Source: Fidelibacterota bacterium (GTDB lineage: Bacteria; Fidelibacterota; Marinisomatia; SCGC-AAA003-L08; D37C17). From it: 25,889 nucleotides of DNA. This document shows positions 1 through 7,664 of this stretch, one piece after another (position 1 is the first letter of the stretch; each line of letters opens with the position of its first letter). The translations under genes and the position numbers were made by a program. The notes beneath the pieces are model-generated. The model was not told the DNA's origin and ran no database searches. It saw only the letters and a list, made by a program, of their open reading frames with translations. The stretch lies in the NCBI GenBank assembly GCA_018671635.1, contig JABHHG010000208.1, positions 1 to 25,889 of the forward strand. Direction: 5' to 3'.

Positions 1-1848
1 GCAAATGCCCAAGGTGAAGATGTGGTTGCGGGCATCCGAACACCAAATCCCTTAAATCAATATAGCACCACTTCTGAATCCAATAATCTACCCTGTCTTG
101 AGAAAGACAATCCTAAAATTTATTCCGTTTTAGATACGGTCAAAACTCGATTAGAAGTCCATTATCACGACATGCAAGATTTAGAGTTTACCATTCAAAA
201 GGGTCGATTATGGATGTTGCAAACTCGAACTGGAAAACGAAACGGTGCAGCAGCAATACGCATTGCTATGGATATGCTTGATGAAGGATTAATTTCGGAA
301 AATGAGGCCTTGATGCGGATTTCACCAGAAAATATTGATGAAATAATGCATGATACTGTAGATCCTGAGGCAGAAAAATCTGCATTACTTTTAGGCACCG
401 GATTACCTGCTGGACCTGGTGGAGCTACAGGACAAATCGTATTTACCGCAGAAGATGCAGAAATATGGAGGCAGCAAGGTAAACAAGTTATTCTCGTACG
501 CAATGAAACCTCCCCAGAAGATGTGCACGGGATGCATGTTGCCAGTGGAATTTTAACCGCCAAAGGAGGAATGACCTCTCATGCAGCATTGGTTGCCCGT
601 GGGTGGGGGAAATGTTGTATTGTTGGATGTTCTTCACTTAATATCGATTTCCATAATAAAAAGTTAAATATTGGAAATAGCATTTTGAATGAGGGTGATT
701 GGGTAACATTAAATGGTTCATTGGGCAATATTTATGACGGTGAATTATCTCTTAAAAACCCCAATTTAGATCAAAATAAAGACTTCAAAAAGTTAATGAT
801 TTTGGCAGATAGAAAACGAAAAATGGGAATCAGAACCAATGCTGATAGTCCTGAAGATGCAATTCAGGCCAGAAAATTTGGTGCAGAAGGAATTGGACTT
901 TGTCGTACTGAGCATATGTTTTTTGAACCCGAACGTATTTCTCCAATGCGTGAAATGATTTTGGCTCATGACGAGAAAGCTCGACGAAAGGCGGTAATGA
1001 AATTGTTGCCTTTCCAAAGGGATGATTTTTATGGGATTCTAAAAGTAATGTCACCGCACCCTGTAACTATACGGTTATTAGATCCACCATTACATGAGTT
1101 TTTACCGCATACTGAAGAACAAATTGAAAAACTTTCAAATGAAATGGGAATTCTAGCTTCTGAAATTAAATCACGAGTTACAGCATTGCATGAGTCAAAC
1201 CCCATGCTGGGCCATCGGGGATGTCGCCTTGGTGTAATGTATCCAGAAATTACGGAAATGCAATCAAGAGCTATATTTGAAGCTACTGCTCAATTAGTGA
1301 AAGAAGGTCAAAAGCCTTTTCCTGAGGTGATGATTCCATTGGTGGGTTCTGCACCAGAATTAGAACATCAAAAGAAAGTGGTGAACCAATTGGCGAAAGA
1401 GGTTATGCAAAATGAAAATGTTAATTTCAAATATTTGGTTGGGACGATGATTGAGCTCCCCCGTGCCTGTGTAACTGCTGATAAAATCGCAGAACACGCT
1501 CAATTTTTCTCATTTGGGACTAATGATCTAACCCAAACTACTTTTGGATTTTCAAGAGATGATGTGGGGAGTTTCATGCCACAATATCTTGATTCCGGAA
1601 TTATTAAAAATGATCCATTCCAATCCATTGATCAAGAGGGCGTTGGTGAACTCGTTAAACTTGGAGTTCAAAAAGGTAGAAGTACCAATGCAAAATTGAA
1701 AATAGGAATATGCGGTGAGCATGGTGGTGACCCTGAATCAATTACATTTTTTCATAAAATTGGATTAAACTATGTAAGTTGTTCTCCATTTAGAGTGCCA
1801 GTTTCACGGTTGGCAGCAGCACAAGCCACCATAGAATCTAAATTGTAA
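1..1848 (+). CDS. ppdK: Pyruvate phosphate dikinase, 5'-truncated by the window edge
   Basis: PPDK interconverts pyruvate + ATP + Pi and PEP + AMP + PPi in the cytoplasm. The reading frame is open from base 1 (Ala-Asn-Ala-Gln-Gly-Glu-Asp), so the gene begins upstream; the GTG at 22 is not a real start. About 615 codons are visible of a family that is usually near 880 residues, so most of the ATP-grasp N-terminal domain is missing from view. The central phosphohistidine domain shows GGMTSHAALVARG, with the catalytic His codon at 580-582. The C-terminal PEP/pyruvate barrel shows GIGLCRTEHMFF, GTNDLTQTTFG and GICGEHGGDP, whose Cys codon (1711-1713) is the catalytic acid/base cysteine, and the typical ending CSPFRVPVSRLAAAQA. 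It appears intact here. Family identity is close to certain. Confidence 0.97.
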   Translation, partial: ANAQGEDVVAGIRTPNPLNQYSTTSESNNLPCLEKDNPKIYSVLDTVKTRLEVHYHDMQDLEFTIQKGRLWMLQTRTGKRNGAAAIRIAMDMLDEGLISENEALMRISPENIDEIMHDTVDPEAEKSALLLGTGLPAGPGGATGQIVFTAEDAEIWRQQGKQVILVRNETSPEDVHGMHVASGILTAKGGMTSHAALVARGWGKCCIVGCSSLNIDFHNKKLNIGNSILNEGDWVTLNGSLGNIYDGELSLKNPNLDQNKDFKKLMILADRKRKMGIRTNADSPEDAIQARKFGAEGIGLCRTEHMFFEPERISPMREMILAHDEKARRKAVMKLLPFQRDDFYGILKVMSPHPVTIRLLDPPLHEFLPHTEEQIEKLSNEMGILASEIKSRVTALHESNPMLGHRGCRLGVMYPEITEMQSRAIFEATAQLVKEGQKPFPEVMIPLVGSAPELEHQKKVVNQLAKEVMQNENVNFKYLVGTMIELPRACVTADKIAEHAQFFSFGTNDLTQTTFGFSRDDVGSFMPQYLDSGIIKNDPFQSIDQEGVGELVKLGVQKGRSTNAKLKIGICGEHGGDPESITFFHKIGLNYVSCSPFRVPVSRLAAAQATIESKL

Positions 1849-1923
1849 CAATTTATTACAAAACAAAACAAGGAATTTTCTAAAATTCAATTTAAATTTC
1901 ATGCTGATAAATAGAGGTGAAGT

Positions 1924-3504
1924 ATGTTTAAAACTAAACTAATTACTATATTAATTCTAATAAGCTCATTTATTATTGGGAATGAATTAACTTTAGAAGA
2001 ACAAAGAATTATCCGCGAAAGAACTCTTCATGAATTTGCACAGGCTATTTGGACACAAGCCATGGAAGCAAAACAAGCTTTTAATACTACCGCCGTTAGA
2101 GAAGATCCAATTGAGAGTTTTTCAACAACGGCTCCACGCTCAGACTTTTATGTTAATGCTGATATTTCAGATGAATTACAAGCTGGCACACAAAGTGCAA
2201 CTGTTTATGTATCAACAGATGGTCAAGCAACATGGCAATCATCCTCAGCTGAATTACTTGGAACAGATGGATATGAAAATACTTGGGAAGGTATAATTAA
2301 TAACCCCGGTGGTATAGAGGCCTATTCATATTTATCGGGACTCGTTGATTCTGAAGCTTTGGGAGAAGATTATGGTACAATAATTGTATCAGGATCCCCT
2401 CATAATGTCAATGGAAATTGGCCTCCAGGAAGTAATCTGTATGCAGTTCTTGCCAATGATGAATCTGGAGATGCATCCTCTAATTATGATATCACAACTA
2501 TTCGTGGAACCTATAAAGGACAGGATGCGGTAGATGATGAGGGCAATACATATACAGATATAGAAAGATTTTATTTAAGTCTTAGTTTGAGTGGTGGATG
2601 TTGTGACGTAGGCGGTTTATTTGGTCCATGGTACTTATATGGAGTTGGTATTGTTAATCCTGAAGCAGAAGAGGCTGTCGCATATGCTATTGGTTATGGC
2701 GATGGCGGCTTTGGACAATTATCACCAGGCCTTTTAAAGATAACTGGAGATTTAGCTACTGGAGAGATTGGTGGATTTGATTATATTACAACCAATATAG
2801 ATTATAATACGAGTGGTAACGATATGCAAGCTACTGCACTTATGAGCTATATAACTAGTGATAGCCAATGGGGAACATGGCCTAATTCATATAATGGATT
2901 TATTGTTCTTGGTGTCACAGTTGAAGCTTCTCTTGATGGACTTGATGTTGCAGCAACTGTCAAAGATCAAACCGACCCCGGTTTAATGATTTGTGAAACA
3001 ACATTTCAAACGGGTAATAACGATCCCGTCTTAACAGAACCTGCTTTTGATACTGATACATCTGAATTGTCAATTACATATACTGATGAAGATGGAAATC
3101 TGCCCTGGTGGAAAAATGTTCAAGTTTGCTATCCTGATGGTGGAGTTTGTTTCTTAAATATCCCCATGATACCTGATGCTCACAATTATCTTGAAGGGGT
3201 ACGCTATACAGCTTCCCTTCTCGGTCAAGATATTGCTGATGGATTATATGAAGCAAAGTTTTGGTTCTCAGATGATATGCCCGGTGAGCCTCAAGTACAT
3301 CTAGACATTACTATTGGCGACTCAGGGGCATGTGAATTGTTAGGAGATTCAAATGAAGACGGAAATCTAAATGTCTTAGATGTTGTACTCTTAGTAAATA
3401 TTGTTTTAGCAGGCGAATTTAATGAATGTGCTGATCTAAATGGCGATGGTTCATTAAATGTTCTTGATATCGTTTTATTGGTCAATATCATTCTTCAAGG
3501 ATAA
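1924..3504 (+). CDS. Secreted protein with C-terminal dockerin-like duplication
   Basis: A 526-residue exported protein of unknown function. Residues 1-20 form a signal peptide (short basic start, then a hydrophobic ILILISSFIIG stretch). Residues 474-526 hold two copies of a Ca-binding loop followed by a hydrophobic helix: GDSNEDGNLNVLD then VVLLVNIVL, and DLNGDGSLNVLD then IVLLVNIIL. This is a type I dockerin-like pair of F-hand motifs. The 450 residues between are Gly/Asp/Ser-rich, beta-like, with a Cys-Cys pair in SGGCCDVGG; I do not recognise a catalytic domain. In FCB bacteria such C-terminal modules are found on many surface proteins, so a surface-anchoring or sorting role is plausible but inferred. 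A GAGGTG ribosome site sits 5 bases before the ATG. The gene stands alone and ends at a strong terminator facing the motor operon. Confidence 0.8.
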   Translation: MFKTKLITILILISSFIIGNELTLEEQRIIRERTLHEFAQAIWTQAMEAKQAFNTTAVREDPIESFSTTAPRSDFYVNADISDELQAGTQSATVYVSTDGQATWQSSSAELLGTDGYENTWEGIINNPGGIEAYSYLSGLVDSEALGEDYGTIIVSGSPHNVNGNWPPGSNLYAVLANDESGDASSNYDITTIRGTYKGQDAVDDEGNTYTDIERFYLSLSLSGGCCDVGGLFGPWYLYGVGIVNPEAEEAVAYAIGYGDGGFGQLSPGLLKITGDLATGEIGGFDYITTNIDYNTSGNDMQATALMSYITSDSQWGTWPNSYNGFIVLGVTVEASLDGLDVAATVKDQTDPGLMICETTFQTGNNDPVLTEPAFDTDTSELSITYTDEDGNLPWWKNVQVCYPDGGVCFLNIPMIPDAHNYLEGVRYTASLLGQDIADGLYEAKFWFSDDMPGEPQVHLDITIGDSGACELLGDSNEDGNLNVLDVVLLVNIVLAGEFNECADLNGDGSLNVLDIVLLVNIILQG

Positions 3505-3528
3505 AATTAGTGCTAAATTCTACTATAT

Positions 3529-3562
3529 AAAAAAAGGCTCTAATTAATTAGAGCCTTTTTTT
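3529..3562. terminator. Perfect palindromic bidirectional terminator
   Basis: Seven A, then GGCTCTAATT and its exact reverse complement AATTAGAGCC, then seven T make a 34-bp perfect palindrome. It lies between the stop of the dockerin-like gene (+) and the stop of the fliG-like gene (-). A GC-headed hairpin followed by a T run forms in either direction, so it should end both converging transcripts. Confidence 0.92.
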
Positions 3563-3596
3563 ATACTATACCTATCAAATTTTAGAAGGGATAAAA

Positions 3597-4526
3597 CTAA
3601 TCTATCATCTCTCCACCACCTAACACATCTTCAATATTCCATTCACCTGAACTAAATTTTACTTTCAACATTCCTAAGAGTTCTCCCCGAGCTGAATCTA
3701 CTTCTCGCTTAGACATTGGACCATCAACTGGTGTGTACATAGCTTGTTTTTTACTCGGTAAATATTCAACTATTTTATTTACAATTTCTTCTTCAAAACC
3801 TTTTAATGCTTTAGCCATTACTTCCAAATCAATATCAGGATTCATCCAAAATACAGATGCCATACTATCAGGTAAAGCCATTAAATCCTCATAAGATAAA
3901 AAGTGTTTTTTAACCTCATCATAAAGTTCTGGATTATCTACCTTTAATTGTTCCATGTATTGATTGGCTTCGTCTTCTGACATTTCTCCAAGTATAGTCG
4001 CTACGCTTTTTCCACCCCCACGTGTGAACTCTTTAGGGCCGGGAATAAATGAAACTTTTTCCTCTAATTCACGGGCCATACTTATAACCGCTTCTAATGG
4101 AATATCTTTCAAACTACCAATTTGAACAACTATTTTATTTTTTCTTATAGGATCCATTTTATTTAAAACAGACATTCTGGATTCTTGTGTTAATTGATCT
4201 AAAGCCAATGCGGTCATACGAATCTCTTCTTTTGCAAGAAGGCAATAAAGTTGTTCCTCGTCTAGTCCGCGTAGAAATCCAAATAGATCATCAGCTTCTT
4301 CTTTATCACGATACTTTTCTGACATCATCTTAAAATAATATTCTTCCATCACGGCTTTTTTAAGAGTTGGAGAAATATTTTGCAATTCGCGTGAGCGAAT
4401 TCTAAGTTTCATCATATCTGATTCTGAAATTGTTTTGAACAAAGTCATTGCTAAAGAATCACCAAATATATGCAAAAGAATTGCAGCTTTATCAAACCCA
4501 GAAAAACCTTCAAGAATGGTACTCAT
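3597..4526 (-). CDS. FliG-like rotor protein, last gene of the motor operon
   Basis: A 309-residue homologue of the flagellar switch/rotor protein FliG (usually 330-345). All three regions can be followed: FliG_N at about 1-70 (KAAILLHIFGDSLAMTLF), FliG_M at about 85-158, and FliG_C at about 170-290, with the linker GGGKSVATILGEMSEDEAN and ALKGFEEEIVNKI as in FliG torque domains. By-eye alignment of the torque helix to E. coli FliG puts Lys242 at K264 and Lys259 at R281, but D288/D289 and R297 fall on TPV and Ser272, with about three residues missing. The EHPQ motif of FliG_M is degraded (KEEIR). The ribosome site AAGGA lies in the final codons of the FliF-like gene, 2 bp upstream, so the two are probably translated together. 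No FliM or FliN is present. Homology to FliG is strong; the job in this setting is inferred to be the cytoplasmic rotor ring. Confidence 0.88.
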   Translation of the reverse strand: MSTILEGFSGFDKAAILLHIFGDSLAMTLFKTISESDMMKLRIRSRELQNISPTLKKAVMEEYYFKMMSEKYRDKEEADDLFGFLRGLDEEQLYCLLAKEEIRMTALALDQLTQESRMSVLNKMDPIRKNKIVVQIGSLKDIPLEAVISMARELEEKVSFIPGPKEFTRGGGKSVATILGEMSEDEANQYMEQLKVDNPELYDEVKKHFLSYEDLMALPDSMASVFWMNPDIDLEVMAKALKGFEEEIVNKIVEYLPSKKQAMYTPVDGPMSKREVDSARGELLGMLKVKFSSGEWNIEDVLGGGEMID

Positions 4527-4528
4527 AC

Positions 4529-5980
4529 TTATCCTTCTTCTCCTTCAGTTTCAGAATCACTGCCACCATCAGATAGCCAATCTTTAACAATTTGTGTTGC
4601 GCCTTCGCGTTGATTAACCGACATAGAAACTGCTGTTTGTCGCAAGGCTTTTAATTCAGCTCTGATTACATTCTCATCTTCAAAAGCCATGGTAGCATAT
4701 GGGTTTGTAGGTACTTCTAAAATAGGCGTTTCTATTATTGGACTTGCCTCTACTTCTGCTTCCTTTTCATCTATTTTGCTCTTTTTATCTTCTTTATTAG
4801 TCTTTTTTTTTGCGCCACCCTTAGGTTTTAAATAGACTACTTCTTGCTTATTTTTTTTAAACATTAAGAGCAAAAGCATGAGGAAAATTATAACACCTAA
4901 TCCTAAATAAATTAATGTAGGATCAGATGAACTACCACCTTTCATCCCCAAAACCCCTTGATTTTCATCATCAGATAAGTTTCCCTGGCCATATTTGATA
5001 ATATCAATCAAATCCTTCTTCGTTTCAGTTTCAGAATTAATTCGTGCATTTATCACTGTATCAATTTTTTGTTGGGCTTTATACAACAATGTATCAAGTT
5101 GAAGTCTTTCAGCATCCTCATTAGCTTCTAATTTTACTAAACGTAATGAATCTTGCCTTCGCTGAAAATCTCTATCAAGGATTGCTTGCTCTTCCCACAT
5201 TTCTCTTTGATCTTCAGATCTAGATAATTTATCTTGAAGATCATCGAATTTTTGATCAAGTTTACTTAATTCTTCTTCTCGGCTTTTTCTCTCCATTGAT
5301 TCCATTTTTTCGCGAAGATCAGCTAATTCAGATTTTTCTGATGATTTTTGGAATTGCATTGTTTCAATACTTATACAATCATCACAATTTGCAATCATTG
5401 GGATAATACCATTTACCAATGTTGTAATTGTTTTGTCTAAAACTGGGGATGCAAGGGATTCTTCAAGAAAAAAGTTTACACTTATTTTTTTAATTCTCAA
5501 TGATCCCCAATTACCAAATTTACCTTTAGGCAGAGGCGACACTATATTAGGACTACTTAACTGATTATTAGGTTTAGTATCAGTATTAGCATTTATGTTT
5601 CCGCCTGAAAGTTGAAACCCTGGAATGAAATCCATCGAGCTCCCGGCTGATGGCGCTTTTGCTGCCAAATCAGATAACTGATTATTGTTGGAACTTTGTA
5701 ATTGATTTGATTTTAAATCTGTTGCCAAGTCACTGTGATCTAATTCAAGGTTTACTACTACTACAAATTTAGTCTTGTCAATTACATGCCCAACTTCAGA
5801 ATAAATTTTATCTCTAAGAGAATTTTCCAAAGTTGTCTTTTGCATAAATGATTCTAAATTTTGTGAAAAGACCAATGAAATGGATGAACTCACAATTAAG
5901 CATTTAACAATATTTAGCATTTTATGTTGATATTTAGTCATTATACTAAATTTCCTTTTTGTTGTATAAATAGGTTTCAT
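4529..5980 (-). CDS. Reduced FliF-like ring protein with periplasmic coiled coil
   Basis: Up to 483 residues. In order: a hydrophobic signal/anchor segment (about 20-38); a segment like the FliF stretch before RBM3 (LENSLRDKIYSEVGHVI then VVVVNLELD, 51-81); a Ser/Asn-rich insertion; the second half of RBM3 (GSLRIKKISVNFFLEES to ISIETMQF, 159-210); a long charged coiled coil (about 212-310); a membrane helix (355-374); a basic tail; and a final helix, ELKALRQTAVSMSV to GATQIVKDWLSDG (442-472), resembling the FliG-binding end of FliF. RBM1 and RBM2 are absent and the coiled coil is extra. The first ATG overlaps the motB stop (ATGA) but has no ribosome site; the ATG at 5941 is preceded by AAGGA and gives a cleaner signal peptide, so the true start may be 5941. 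Inferred role: inner-membrane ring carrying the FliG-like protein. Confidence 0.75.
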   Translation of the reverse strand: MKPIYTTKRKFSIMTKYQHKMLNIVKCLIVSSSISLVFSQNLESFMQKTTLENSLRDKIYSEVGHVIDKTKFVVVVNLELDHSDLATDLKSNQLQSSNNNQLSDLAAKAPSAGSSMDFIPGFQLSGGNINANTDTKPNNQLSSPNIVSPLPKGKFGNWGSLRIKKISVNFFLEESLASPVLDKTITTLVNGIIPMIANCDDCISIETMQFQKSSEKSELADLREKMESMERKSREEELSKLDQKFDDLQDKLSRSEDQREMWEEQAILDRDFQRRQDSLRLVKLEANEDAERLQLDTLLYKAQQKIDTVINARINSETETKKDLIDIIKYGQGNLSDDENQGVLGMKGGSSSDPTLIYLGLGVIIFLMLLLLMFKKNKQEVVYLKPKGGAKKKTNKEDKKSKIDEKEAEVEASPIIETPILEVPTNPYATMAFEDENVIRAELKALRQTAVSMSVNQREGATQIVKDWLSDGGSDSETEGEEG

Positions 5981-6837
5981 GGTTCAATTACAATTTTAAT
6001 TCGTCTGTTTTTTTGCTTTAATTCAGGTGTTGAATTTTTTTCTGCTATTACATCAGGTGTGATATTACCTGATCTCATTTCATTCCAAGGTACCTCTGCA
6101 GGCCACTGATCAGCAAAACCACTAGCGCGTAACCGACTAGAATTTACACCTTTTAAGATTAAATATTTTACTACTTCTGAGGCACGTGCAGCAGAAAGTT
6201 CCCAATTTGTGGGGTATGTTTTTGCCAGTTTCCCTGAAGGATACCAATCTGAATCTGTATGGCCTTCTACTGTAATAGATCTTAAGTCATTTTCAGCAGT
6301 CATAATTCGATCAATGGATTCATCTAAAAGAGTACGTAATTTAGGTTTCATGGTTACTTCCCCAGACTCAAAACATAAATCCCCATCTATTTCTAATGCA
6401 GCTCCACGAGGAGACGTTGATACAGAAGCTGAATCTTGTACATCCAACTCTTCGATAATATACTGAAATTCAAAACGTACTTCAGAAATATTTAATTTCT
6501 TTTTATTTTCCTCTTCTGCTTGCTCAATAGCCATTTCAGTATATTCATCAATGGGCATTCCTTCAATCTCGGTTACACCAGCTTGCTTAAATTCTTCCAT
6601 TTGTTCTTTTATTTCTTTGGTGCTTTTACCACCACCCTTTTTATCATCTTTGGTGTCTGCAATGCCACCTTTTTTTTCAGCTTGTGCATCTGAAAAAGCT
6701 GCCATCTTTACAGGGTCCATAGTTGCCATTGAGAACATAAGAACAAAAAATGCAAACAATAATGTCATCATGTCGGCAAAGGTTCCCATCCATCCGGGAA
6801 GTCCTTCGTCTGGGCATTCTGGGCATTTATTAGCCAC
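5977..6837 (-). CDS. PomB/MotB-type stator subunit
   Basis: A 286-residue stator B subunit. The N-terminus has the PomB-like Cys/Pro block (CPECPDEGLPGWM) followed by the single membrane helix beginning TFADMMTLLFAFFVL; Asp22 is the ion-carrying aspartate of the family. Residues 42-135 are a charged linker with a likely plug region. Residues 140-286 form an OmpA-like peptidoglycan-binding domain with GHTDS (192-196) and NWELSAARA (211-219, Arg218). It should anchor the stator to the cell wall and carry ions across the inner membrane together with the A subunit upstream. It starts with GTG; the ribosome site GAGGA is formed by the Glu codons that end motA, 3 bp away. The stop overlaps the next gene by 4 bp. 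Confidence 0.93.
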   Translation of the reverse strand: MANKCPECPDEGLPGWMGTFADMMTLLFAFFVLMFSMATMDPVKMAAFSDAQAEKKGGIADTKDDKKGGGKSTKEIKEQMEEFKQAGVTEIEGMPIDEYTEMAIEQAEEENKKKLNISEVRFEFQYIIEELDVQDSASVSTSPRGAALEIDGDLCFESGEVTMKPKLRTLLDESIDRIMTAENDLRSITVEGHTDSDWYPSGKLAKTYPTNWELSAARASEVVKYLILKGVNSSRLRASGFADQWPAEVPWNEMRSGNITPDVIAEKNSTPELKQKNRRIKIVIEP

Positions 6838-6840
6838 TAA

Positions 6841-7653
6841 TTATTCCTCTTCCTTAACTCTTTCAGAACTGTCTAAAAAAGCATTTAACTGGTCACGTAT
6901 TAAAAAGGGGTGTGTTTTATCATTAATTAACATTACTCCAGCTAATATTAAAGCACTTTCAACTTTTTTACCCTCACTCTTACCTTTTAATTTATCGGAA
7001 AATGGTAAAAATATAAAATTTGAAAATAATGCACCATATAGCGTAGTAATCAATGCTACCGCCATTGATCCCCCTAATTTAGCTGCTGGATCAACACCCG
7101 GCTCTGGTGGTAATGCCATACCGCCTAACATAAATACCAATCCAATTAATGTTCCTACCATTCCAAATGCCGGTGTATAAACACCTAAAGTTTTCATTAC
7201 ATTAGCCTGCTGACCTTCACGTATTGCTCTAAATTCTTCCATATTTTCTAAAATAGTACGAATATCTTCTTTCTTCTGTCCATCAGCTATATATTGACAG
7301 CCAACTTGTGCTGTTTTTAAACGAAAGGGCATCGTTTCTGGGGGGCTCTCAAGTGCTTTTGCTAACTCGCCTTTTCGTTGTGCTTCCGCAAGGACCATAA
7401 AATCTAAAACAATGTCTGTCTTTGTGAATTCATCGTCAGCAAAGATTCTTTTCATTGATTTAATAAGTGTCACTAGTTCATCCATTTTAAATGCTACGGC
7501 TGTTGCAGCAAGAGCACCACCCACAACAATTAATAAGCTAACTAAGTCCCATAATGCACCTAAACCAAGACCTGCACCTGCTGCAGACAACATAGATGCA
7601 TAACCTATTAATGCAGTACCAAGGACTAAACCTATAAGTGTGGCTAAATTCAT
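6841..7653 (-). CDS. PomA/MotA-type stator subunit
   Basis: A 270-residue, four-helix stator A subunit. Helices 1 and 2 lie at about 4-26 and 34-54, helices 3 and 4 at about 158-180 and 195-217. The sequence YTPAFGMVGTLIGLVFML (helix 3, with the conserved proline Pro161) and GGSMAVALITTLYGALFSN (helix 4) match the PomA/LafT branch rather than TolQ/ExbB. Thr168 and Thr203/204 lie where Na+-driven PomA proteins have threonines, so sodium coupling is possible. The cytoplasmic loop has Arg93-Lys94 and Glu102 close to where MotA/PomA put the Arg and Glu that touch FliG. Ribosome site GGGAG at good spacing before the ATG. It is cotranscribed with motB-, fliF- and fliG-like genes, which supports a true stator role rather than a Tol/Exb-type one. 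Confidence 0.93.
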   Translation of the reverse strand: MNLATLIGLVLGTALIGYASMLSAAGAGLGLGALWDLVSLLIVVGGALAATAVAFKMDELVTLIKSMKRIFADDEFTKTDIVLDFMVLAEAQRKGELAKALESPPETMPFRLKTAQVGCQYIADGQKKEDIRTILENMEEFRAIREGQQANVMKTLGVYTPAFGMVGTLIGLVFMLGGMALPPEPGVDPAAKLGGSMAVALITTLYGALFSNFIFLPFSDKLKGKSEGKKVESALILAGVMLINDKTHPFLIRDQLNAFLDSSERVKEEE

Positions 7654-7664
7654 ATATTACTCCC

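Noticed and set aside
22..1848. GTG at 22 as the start of the phosphate dikinase gene
   Set aside because: The frame is open back to base 1 and the visible part lacks the N-terminal ATP-grasp domain, so the real start is outside the window.
6551..7180. Long open frame of 209 codons opposite motA/motB
   Set aside because: It is antisense to two well-supported genes, has no family resemblance and reflects codon bias on the other strand.
6841..7653. MotA-like protein as part of a Zorya, Tol or Exb system
   Set aside because: Helix 3 and 4 motifs are PomA-like, the partner is PomB-like with a normal OmpA domain, and the neighbours are FliF- and FliG-like rather than ZorC/D/E, TolA or TonB.
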